DNA from: Planctomycetota bacterium
GTDB taxonomy: Bacteria > Planctomycetota > Phycisphaerae > Phycisphaerales > SM1A02
Length of the DNA: 61,899 nucleotides
Assembly: GCA_003671075.1 (NCBI GenBank)
Contig: QWPT01000014.1
Location: forward strand, 1-61,899
Reading direction: 5' to 3'
Of this stretch, positions 15,839-22,503 are shown piece by piece. The position numbers and the translations under genes are program-made. Under the pieces are notes generated by a model. That model was not told the DNA's origin, made no database searches, and saw only the letters and a program-made list of their open reading frames with translations. How positions within the stretch are numbered: the first letter of the stretch is position 1; every line of letters starts with the position of its first letter.

Positions 15839-16314
15839 CCGTGCTGCGCCGGACGATGTTTGTCGCAGCGGGCGGCGCGGGCGGCGCCACGGCGCGCGTG
15901 CTGTTGGCGACGCTTCTGCCGATGGCCATCGATCGGCCGCACTGGTCGATCGCGGCGTTGCTGCTGGTGAACCTCTCCGGATCACTGATGGCGGGATTCC
16001 TACGCGGCGTGCTCGAGGCCAAGCAGCAGCGGGGAGGCGCTAGAGTGGGCGTGGGCGATGGCGTGGGCGTGGGCGATGGCGTGGGCGTGGGCGATGGCGT
16101 GGGCGGTAGCGGCGGCGAATGGCTCGACGCGTTTCTCATCGTCGGATTCTGCGGCGGCTACACGAGTTACTCAGGATTCATCGCCATGGTGCCGGCCGGT
16201 TCCGCGCTGATTGCGGCGGCAACGCTCTGCCTCTGCCCGCTCGTTGCGCTCCTCGGCATGCTCTTGGGCATCCGCCTTTCGGGCGGCTATCCTGCGCGAC
16301 CCGCGTCCCTTTGA
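15835..16314 (+). CDS. crcB: CrcB/Fluc fluoride channel subunit 2 with Gly/Val/Asp repeat loop
   Basis: This 159-residue second subunit has a Gly-rich N-terminal start (AAGGAGGATARVLL), the NLSGSLMAGFLRG helix and pore motif GFCGGYTSYSGF. Between the second and third helices it has an insert of about 22 residues (repeats of GVGD), encoded by three perfect 18-base copies. The usual family length is about 125, so the insert explains the excess. Its stop overlaps a possible TTG start for nadE (TTGA at 16311). Confidence 0.85.
   Translation: MTVLRRTMFVAAGGAGGATARVLLATLLPMAIDRPHWSIAALLLVNLSGSLMAGFLRGVLEAKQQRGGARVGVGDGVGVGDGVGVGDGVGGSGGEWLDAFLIVGFCGGYTSYSGFIAMVPAGSALIAAATLCLCPLVALLGMLLGIRLSGGYPARPASL
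16045..16098 (+). repeat. Three perfect 18-base tandem repeats inside crcB2
   Basis: The unit gtgggcgtgggcgatggc occurs at 16045, 16063 and 16081, and a degenerate fourth copy follows. It encodes VGVGDG units in the loop between helices 2 and 3. Identical copies at DNA level point to recent slippage or unequal exchange. Confidence 0.9.
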
Positions 16315-16340
16315 GCGCGCGCATCGTAGGAACCCGCCCG

Positions 16341-17990
16341 TTGAAGATCGCACTGGCCCAGATCAACTCGAAAGTCGGCGATCTCGCCGCCAACGAAATC
16401 CAACACGCCGATGCAATCGCCCGCGCGGTCGCGTCGAGTGCGCAACTCCTGGTGTTTCCTGAGATGTCGGTCCTCGGCTATCCGCCGCGCGATCTCGTCG
16501 AGCGCCATGGTGTGGTGGAGGCGTGCGAGGCGGCGGTGGCGCGGCTCGCCAAGTTGGTTCCCGCGTCGATGCTTGCTCTCGTTGGCCTGCCCATCAAGTC
16601 GCGCGGTCGTCCCTTTGCCAACGCGCTCGCGATGCTGCGTGGTGGTCGAGTCGAAGGCTACGCCACCAAGCAGCTGCTTCCGAGCTACGACGTCTTCGAC
16701 GAAGACCGCCACTTCACGCCCGGCCCGCACTCGGTGGTGATCGACCACGCGGGCGAGCGCATTGCGGCGTTGCTGTGCGAGGATTTCTGGCAGGCCGGTG
16801 ATGCGCGCGCCGTGCGTTGCTATCCGCGCGACCCGATCGCCGACGCCAAGGCCAACGGCGCCACCATGATCGCCGTTGCGAGCGCAAGTCCGTTTGTCGC
16901 CGGGAAAGATGCGCAACACGCCGCGCTTCTGGTTACACGCGCGCGAAAGATCGGTTTGCCGATCGTCAGTTGCAACGCCGTCGGCGGGCAGGATGATCTG
17001 GTCTTTGACGGCGGATCGCGTGTAGTTTCGGCCGAAGGCGTTGTGCTCGGCGGTTGCGCGCGTTTCACCGCCGACATGGTCATCGTCGACACGCGCGCTT
17101 CCATCGTTCACGCGCCGGCTCCTTTGAGCCTCGACAGCGAGCGCTTTCACGCCTGCGTGCTCGGCACCCGCGACTACATCGCCAAAACCGGACACGCGTC
17201 GGTTGTCATCGGCCTCTCGGGCGGAATCGATTCTGCGCTTGTCGGCGCCATCGCCGCGGCGGCGGTTGGTCCGGCGAAGGTGACGGGACTGCTCATGCCC
17301 TCGCGATATTCTTCGCAGGGTTCGCTCGACGACGCACGCGAAACCGCGCGCCTCCTCGGCCTCGGCCGCATCGAAACCCTGCCGATCGACGCAATGCATC
17401 TCTCGATCGAATCGATCGTGGCCAACAAGTTCGCCGTCACCGGACTCGCCGGCGAGAACCTGCAGTCGCGCGCGCGCGGTTTGCTCCTCATGCTCGCATC
17501 CAACGCAACGGGCGCGTTGGTGCTCACCACGGGAAACAAGAGCGAGTACGCCACTGGTTACGCCACTCTGTATGGCGACATGAACGGCGGCCTTGCTCCG
17601 ATCGGCGATCTGTACAAGACCGAGGTGTACGCGATGGCGCGTATGCTCAACGCACGCCACGCCGATCATGGATTCGCGATGCCGCCGATTCCCGCGGCCA
17701 GCATTGATAAAGCGCCGAGCGCCGAATTGCGCCCCGATCAGACCGATCAGGACTCCTTGCCGCCGTACGAGGTGCTTGACGCAGTGTTGCGCGTGCTCGT
17801 TGATGGCGAAGGCTCGGTGAACGAAGCGATGGAGAAATCAGGCGCGCCGCGAGAAGTCGTGCAGCGCATTGCCACCATGCTCGATCGCGCGCAGTTCAAG
17901 CGCGATCAGGCCGCGATCATCCTCAAGCTTTCGCCACGCGCGTTTGGTCGCGGCCGACGCTACCCGATCGTTTCGGGCTGGAGCTGGTGA
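16341..17990 (+). CDS. nadE: Glutamine-dependent NAD+ synthetase
   Basis: This 549-residue enzyme makes NAD+ from deamido-NAD+ with ammonia from glutamine. The N-terminal nitrilase-like domain holds catalytic Glu41 (FPEMS), a Lys in YATKQLLPSYDVFDEDRHF and Cys146 (LLCEDFW). The C-terminal synthetase has the P-loop SGGIDS (293-298), then LTTGNKSEYATGYATLYGDMNGG. The TTG at 16341 gives the standard start MKIALAQINSKVGDL. A TTG at 16311, overlapping the crcB stop, would add ten residues. mutL follows one base after the stop. Confidence 0.93.
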   Translation: MKIALAQINSKVGDLAANEIQHADAIARAVASSAQLLVFPEMSVLGYPPRDLVERHGVVEACEAAVARLAKLVPASMLALVGLPIKSRGRPFANALAMLRGGRVEGYATKQLLPSYDVFDEDRHFTPGPHSVVIDHAGERIAALLCEDFWQAGDARAVRCYPRDPIADAKANGATMIAVASASPFVAGKDAQHAALLVTRARKIGLPIVSCNAVGGQDDLVFDGGSRVVSAEGVVLGGCARFTADMVIVDTRASIVHAPAPLSLDSERFHACVLGTRDYIAKTGHASVVIGLSGGIDSALVGAIAAAAVGPAKVTGLLMPSRYSSQGSLDDARETARLLGLGRIETLPIDAMHLSIESIVANKFAVTGLAGENLQSRARGLLLMLASNATGALVLTTGNKSEYATGYATLYGDMNGGLAPIGDLYKTEVYAMARMLNARHADHGFAMPPIPAASIDKAPSAELRPDQTDQDSLPPYEVLDAVLRVLVDGEGSVNEAMEKSGAPREVVQRIATMLDRAQFKRDQAAIILKLSPRAFGRGRRYPIVSGWSW

Positions 17991-17991
17991 C

Positions 17992-19764
17992 ATGCCCATT
18001 CGCGTGCTCGCTCCCGAGTTGGTGAACCAGATCGCTGCAGGCGAAGTGGTCGAGCGTCCCGCGAGCGTGGTCAAGGAACTCGTGGAGAACTCGCTTGACG
18101 CGGGCGCGCGCAGGATTCTTGTCGAGGTCGAGGGCGGTGGCGCGGATCTCGTGCGCGTAACCGACGACGGCGCGGGAATCGCTGCCGATGAAATGTTGTT
18201 GGCGGTGGCGGCGCACGCGACGAGCAAGGTCTCGACCAGCGATGATTTGGCCGCCATTCACACCTTCGGATTTCGCGGCGAGGCGTTGGCGTCGATCGCA
18301 AGCGTGTCGCGATTTCGCATGGTTTCCTGCACGCGCGCGAGCGATGTTGGCACTGAGATCGAGGTTGAGGGCACCACGCTGCGCGGACCTCGCCCCGCGC
18401 CCGCGCGTCCGGGCACGATGATCGAAGTGCGCACGCTCTTTTTCAATGTGCCGGCGCGACGCAAGTTTCTCAAGAGCGATTCGGCGGAAACCTCGCGGGT
18501 GAGCGATGCGATCGAATCGATCGCGATGGCCCATCCTCATGTTGCGTTTGAGTTGCGTTCAAGCGGGCGCAAGTTGCTCGACCTCGCAGCAACCGACGAG
18601 CCCGCCAAGCGCACGCTCGATGTGCTTGGCAAGGAACTCGGCCCCGAACTTCTTGAATTCGAGGAACACTTTCCCGAGCTCGGTGGCCTCATTGTGCGCG
18701 GATTTGCTGGGCGTCCGTCGATCGCGCGTCCGACTGCGCGCGCGATCCGCATTCATCTCAACGGCCGGCCGATCATGGATCGCTCCGTTCTTCATGCGGT
18801 GCGCGAGGCCTATCGCGGGCTCGTCGATTCGGCGCGCACTCCGACGGTTGCGCTCATTCTGGAGATCGATCCGCGCGAGGTCGATGTCAATGTTCATCCG
18901 GCCAAAACCGAGGTGCGCTTCCGTTCGCAGCAGGGCATTCACTCCGCCGTGCGCAAGTCGATCGAGCGCGCGCTGCGGGCGGCCAACTTGGTTGCGCATT
19001 TCGTGCCCGATGCGTTCAAGTCCAATCCAGTTGAGATTCCCGCGCCGCGCGCACCGCTGTTCGGCAGCGGACTCGCGCCTTCGACACATCGCGTTGGACC
19101 GAGCGCCGACTTCTCCGCATTCGCCGCGCTCGCGCTGGAATCTGCGGCAAAAATCGACAGCGACGACGACACGGCAGCGCTGCAAGCCGAATTTCCCTAC
19201 ATCCAGTTGCTCAATGGTTTTCTGGTGACCGAAGACGCCGACGGCGTGGTCATCGTCGATCAGCACGCGCTGCACGAGCGCGCGATGTTCTCGATGTTCA
19301 TGGATCGTCTGCAATCCGGCGCGCTTGAATCGCAGCGTCTGCTCGTGCCCATCATTCTTGAGCGCAGCGCGCGCGAAGTCGAGATCCTCGGCGAGATCGC
19401 GCCGCTGCTCGATCGCCTGGGCATTGTGGCGCGCGCGTTTGGTCCGCGATCGATCGCCATCGACGGCGTTCCCACGCTGCTGCATTCACGCAACGCCGAC
19501 GCGGGAGAGTTTGTCGGCGATGTTCTTGAGAAGGCCGTCGAGCACGGATCGCTACTTTCGTTGGAAGCGGCGCTGCACGAAATCGTCGACATGATGTCGT
19601 GCAAGGCCGCGGTGAAGGCGGGCGATGCGCTTGGCGACGCCGAGATACGCGAACTCTTGCGCATGCGTGCATCGATCGAGCGATCGAGCGCGTGTCCGCA
19701 CGGTCGCCCAACTTCAATGCGCATTGCGCGCAGCGAACTCGATCGACGATTCGGCCGCAGCTAA
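17992..19764 (+). CDS. mutL: DNA mismatch repair protein MutL
   Basis: This 590-residue protein links mismatch recognition to strand removal. The GHKL ATPase start is textbook (IRVLAPELVNQIAAGEVVERPASVVKELVENSLDAG, then TDDGAGI and TFGFRGEALASI). The C-terminal domain carries endonuclease-type motifs: DQHALHE (Asp423, His425, Glu429), SCKAAVKAGD (536-545) and CPHGRP (568-573). However, the second acidic residue expected five positions after Glu429 is Ser434. No mutS is in the window. It appears co-transcribed with nadE. Confidence 0.95.
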   Translation: MPIRVLAPELVNQIAAGEVVERPASVVKELVENSLDAGARRILVEVEGGGADLVRVTDDGAGIAADEMLLAVAAHATSKVSTSDDLAAIHTFGFRGEALASIASVSRFRMVSCTRASDVGTEIEVEGTTLRGPRPAPARPGTMIEVRTLFFNVPARRKFLKSDSAETSRVSDAIESIAMAHPHVAFELRSSGRKLLDLAATDEPAKRTLDVLGKELGPELLEFEEHFPELGGLIVRGFAGRPSIARPTARAIRIHLNGRPIMDRSVLHAVREAYRGLVDSARTPTVALILEIDPREVDVNVHPAKTEVRFRSQQGIHSAVRKSIERALRAANLVAHFVPDAFKSNPVEIPAPRAPLFGSGLAPSTHRVGPSADFSAFAALALESAAKIDSDDDTAALQAEFPYIQLLNGFLVTEDADGVVIVDQHALHERAMFSMFMDRLQSGALESQRLLVPIILERSAREVEILGEIAPLLDRLGIVARAFGPRSIAIDGVPTLLHSRNADAGEFVGDVLEKAVEHGSLLSLEAALHEIVDMMSCKAAVKAGDALGDAEIRELLRMRASIERSSACPHGRPTSMRIARSELDRRFGRS

Positions 19765-19798
19765 ATCGAGGCGTCTTGCCCAAAAACTTGCGCCAGTC

Positions 19799-20026
19799 TC
19801 ACTCACGACTTTTCGGCGGGCGCGCAAGCAGAACTTGGTGAAACACCGTCTCGCCCGTCTCGAGCATGCGCTCGAGATAGGGCCGGCACAAACCGCAATC
19901 TCCACCGCAACCAAATCGCTTGGTGACATCTTCAAGCAACACGCGCTCACCACCGATGGCGTGCTTGAGGTCCGCGAAAGTGCGGTCGAAGCAGGTGCAG
20001 CGGTCGATGTGAATTCCAGCTTTCAC
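19799..20026 (-). CDS. BFD-like [2Fe-2S]-binding protein
   Basis: This 75-residue protein has the cysteine pattern of bacterioferritin-associated-ferredoxin domains: CTC at residues 10-12 and CGGDCGLC about 30 residues later (RFGCGGDCGLCRPYLERML). It should bind a [2Fe-2S] cluster in the cytoplasm. The GTG start overlaps the pseudopilin stop (GTGA), so it is the last gene of the riboswitch-controlled operon. Its tail ends ARPPKSRE. A redox step in handling the imported ligand is only a guess. Confidence 0.75.
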   Translation of the reverse strand: MKAGIHIDRCTCFDRTFADLKHAIGGERVLLEDVTKRFGCGGDCGLCRPYLERMLETGETVFHQVLLARPPKSRE

Positions 20027-20823
20027 GAGCGAGGATCGTACGGTGCGTCGTCCGGGGCGAGAAATCCGTTGAGGGGAAATCCCGTCGTCGCGTCCAGAAG
20101 TTCATCGGTCGCATGCGCGCCTTCATGGCATGCGCAGGAACCAGACACATGCCCATCGAGGTAGCAGACGTGGGTGCAGCCTTGATGGCGAAACGCCTGT
20201 GTTCCTGCATAGACCGTGTAGAGATCGTTCTCGACGGCGTTGGCGGGCGCGCGCATGAACTTGTTCGCACCGCCGCGCCAACCTCCGTCGCCGAACATGG
20301 CGGTGGTGCTGGTTTGGCGCAATTGCCCGGATGCGAGGCCAAGTCGCGCCACCTTCCATCCGTCGATCCAACGGCCTTGTCCGTCGATCTCAGGAAATCT
20401 GCCTTCTGCACCGATGTAACTGGTGTTGTAGTTGTAGCCCGTGTACGGGTCGTTACCGAAAGTCGACGCGCCCTCGAACTCCGGGCATTGCTGCACTTGA
20501 TGAGGCCCGGAGATATACGCCCACAACGCGCCCGCGCGCACGCTGCCGTCGGGCTGCTGCTCGAAGTCCCACGCCTTGGTGACTAGGCCCGCGCCAGAGA
20601 TTTCATACAGAATCGCCGCAGGAAACCGATCGCGGTTTTGCAGCGCGTAGCTGGTTGCCGCAACACCGAGTTGGCGAAGATTCGACTGGCAACGACCCGC
20701 TCGAGCCGAGGTGCGCACGGTCGAGATCACAGGAAGCGTGATCGAAAGCAGCACCGCCAGGACGCCGATGACCGTCAGAACCTCGACGATGGTGAAGCCG
20801 CGCGCGTGAGGTGAACGGGTCAT
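20023..20823 (-). CDS. Type II pseudopilin-like protein with H-x9-DG motif
   Basis: This 266-residue protein starts with a prepilin signal: ARGFTIVEVLTVIGVLAVLL, where cleavage would fall after Gly. An ectodomain with SNLRQLGVAATSYALQNRDRFP follows. Near the end is a perfect H-x9-DG motif (HQGCTHVCYLDGHV), the mark of the planctomycete/verrucomicrobial prepilin-processing-associated family. The C-terminus is Cys/His-rich (SGSCACHEGAH). It overlaps both operon neighbours by 4 bases. It is probably membrane-held with the ectodomain outside. The role is unknown, but it is controlled by a cobalamin riboswitch. Confidence 0.82.
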   Translation of the reverse strand: MTRSPHARGFTIVEVLTVIGVLAVLLSITLPVISTVRTSARAGRCQSNLRQLGVAATSYALQNRDRFPAAILYEISGAGLVTKAWDFEQQPDGSVRAGALWAYISGPHQVQQCPEFEGASTFGNDPYTGYNYNTSYIGAEGRFPEIDGQGRWIDGWKVARLGLASGQLRQTSTTAMFGDGGWRGGANKFMRAPANAVENDLYTVYAGTQAFRHQGCTHVCYLDGHVSGSCACHEGAHATDELLDATTGFPLNGFLAPDDAPYDPRS

Positions 20824-21824
20824 GGAGTTGCGCCCATGGTCCACGCCGAAAGAATGAAGGCGAGATCGGTCGATCCCACCATTCCGCTTCCATCGAGATC
20901 CGCCGCTGGATCGCTGGTTCCCCAAGCCGACAGCAGCATCGCCAAATCGCCCGCGCCAACCACTCCGTTGCCATCGAGATCGGCTTGGGGAGGAAGCGCC
21001 GCGACATCAGAGAATGCGTCGACCTCCGGCGAAAATCCAGAGACCGTCGGCCCAGAGATGCGCACGAAGCGGATCGCCGACAGACCGAGCGCGCCGATGT
21101 CAATACCGACGCCGCCGCCCGAGCCGTCGTACTTGTCGAGCAAAGCTTCGTAGCCCAATCCCACCAGACTGCTGAAGGAGATCGTCGGATTCATCGGACG
21201 GAGAAAGTCCGTGGGCACCTGGCCAGCGGTGGTGGAGTAGGGCCCGACATCTTGGTAGCCGAGTGTGGGAAAGAGTCCGTCGGCGGCGAGTCCGCGCACC
21301 GTGGTCCACGCCACCGCGTCGGCGCTCACCGCAATGGTGCCGCCTTCGGTCGCCAGTCCCGCGACCACGCCGACGCCGAACGAACTATCGGTGAAGAACG
21401 CGTTGCCGAAGACGATGAGGTCGATGCCGAAGGGGTTGCGCGGATCGTCGGTGACATCGTGATCGAAGGTCACCACCAGCGATCCGCCGACGCCGAGCGA
21501 CACAATCTCGTCGGGCCGAAAGGCGGGCTGAAACGGCGTGACTGCTCCGGGAATCAAGCCCTCGCCGCTGAAGCGTTCGGGCGAGCCGAGGGTCGACGCG
21601 GCATTGGTGAAGCCAGTGGCCGCGCCAGTTCCTGCGACATACGAAATCACCGCCGAGGCAAAGGGGCTATCAGCGGAGGCCGATGAGCTCATTGCCAAGC
21701 ACGCTGCCAAATGGCCCGCGGATGCCGCGACCAAGAAGAAACGACTAGGACGCAAGCGGGACGGACACAAGCGGGACGGACAGAAGCGGGACTGACGCGA
21801 AATCGCGCGACGAATCGTGCGCAT
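20820..21824 (-). CDS. Secreted protein with C-terminal dockerin-like repeats, cobalamin-riboswitch controlled
   Basis: This 334-residue protein has an N-terminal signal (FFLVAASAGHLAACLAMSSS) preceded by a basic, repeated stretch (PSRLCPSRLRPSR). The body is a beta-rich domain with SLVVTFDHDV, NPFGIDLIVFGNAFF and IRFVRISGP. Two dockerin-type calcium loops end it (DLDGNGVVGAGDLAMLLSAW and DLDGSGMVGSTDLAFILSAW). It is the first gene after the riboswitch and overlaps the pseudopilin gene (ATGA). A surface-exposed B12-binding or capture role is an inference from the riboswitch. GGAGGA lies 11 bases before the ATG. Confidence 0.8.
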   Translation of the reverse strand: MRTIRRAISRQSRFCPSRLCPSRLRPSRFFLVAASAGHLAACLAMSSSASADSPFASAVISYVAGTGAATGFTNAASTLGSPERFSGEGLIPGAVTPFQPAFRPDEIVSLGVGGSLVVTFDHDVTDDPRNPFGIDLIVFGNAFFTDSSFGVGVVAGLATEGGTIAVSADAVAWTTVRGLAADGLFPTLGYQDVGPYSTTAGQVPTDFLRPMNPTISFSSLVGLGYEALLDKYDGSGGGVGIDIGALGLSAIRFVRISGPTVSGFSPEVDAFSDVAALPPQADLDGNGVVGAGDLAMLLSAWGTSDPAADLDGSGMVGSTDLAFILSAWTMGATP

Positions 21825-21919
21825 AGAACCTGCACTCCTCCGGGAGCTCGCGCCCGGTGGCTGAATGCGCTCCAAACCGGGAGCGCGCAGCGGCATCCGA
21901 CGGATGCCGATGGTGCTTA

Positions 21920-22230
21920 GGCAGGTTTTCCGACTTCAGGCTCCGCTGGTCCCGAGGGTCCAAACGGATCGATCGACGCCTTCCCAGCCGCACATGGCGA
22001 CCAGTGGCTGCCCGTCGAAACGGGCCATCTCTCGCGGGATGCGGGGCTTCGGCGGGCACGGCTTTCGTGAAGTTCTCGCGGACTTCTCGCGGAACTCTGG
22101 CGAAACTCACTTGAGGGTGCGCGTGCGGCGCGTCAACTTTGTATCCCACCTGTCACGGCGGCGCGACCACGGCGGAATTTCACCGCCTTCCCTCACTGCC
22201 TCGCAGCACATCGCGGGGCAGCGCCGAAGA
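21920..22230 (-). promoter_or_regulatory. Cobalamin (adenosylcobalamin-type) riboswitch
   Basis: Read on the minus strand, the conserved landmarks appear in order. A P2-like helix (CTGCC...GGCAG) precedes GAGGGAA. The core AAGGCGGTGAAATTCCGCC follows (22171-22189), then CGCCGCCGTGACAG (22150-22163; family CCCGCCACTGT). A long variable arm comes next. After it are GCCACTGG (22001-22008), CTGGGAAGGCG (21977-21987) and the 3-prime landmark GGAGCCTGAAG...AAAACCTGCC (21920-21944). It sits 96 bases upstream of the dockerin-like gene. Such elements normally switch the downstream operon off when cobalamin is abundant. Confidence 0.92.
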
Positions 22231-22257
22231 TACTCTTCGAGCGCCTAAGCAGCGGCG

Positions 22258-22263
22258 AGTATA
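22258..22263 (-). promoter_or_regulatory. -10 element of the riboswitch operon
   Basis: TATACT on the minus strand lies about 28 bases upstream of the riboswitch 5-prime end, which suits its promoter. No strong -35 is seen. Confidence 0.5.
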
Positions 22264-22325
22264 CGGACTTCGGCGGTTGACGGCTTCCGCATGGAGCCGA
22301 TACATTGCGCGGCTCGCGCGCCGCG

Positions 22326-22377
22326 ACTCACGAGGAGGACTCACGAGGTGAACTCATGAGGAGAACTCATGAGGAGC
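22326..22377 (+). repeat. Four 13-base tandem repeats in the leader of the HEAT-like gene
   Basis: The unit actcaygaggagr starts at 22326, 22339, 22352 and 22365. Each copy contains a GAGGAG- or GAGGTG-like Shine-Dalgarno sequence and a CTCATGAG-like palindrome. No open frame of note follows the copies. Confidence 0.85.
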
Positions 22378-22420
22378 GGTGCGAGTGTGATGCGCCGTCA
22401 GCCTTCGCTGTTCGGTTCGT

Positions 22421-22476
22421 CTGTTGCCTGACTGTTGTCAAGGCTGTTGTCAGGCTGTTGTCAGACTGTTGTGTCT
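22421..22476 (+). repeat. Five 11-12-base tandem repeats just upstream of the HEAT-like gene
   Basis: The unit ctgttgtcagg starts at 22421, 22432, 22444, 22455 and 22466, with small changes. The array ends 27 bases before the ATG at 22504 and so lies in the probable 5-prime leader or promoter. Confidence 0.85.
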
Positions 22477-22503
22477 AGCCGGTCGTCATCATTGGAGCCC
22501 CCG

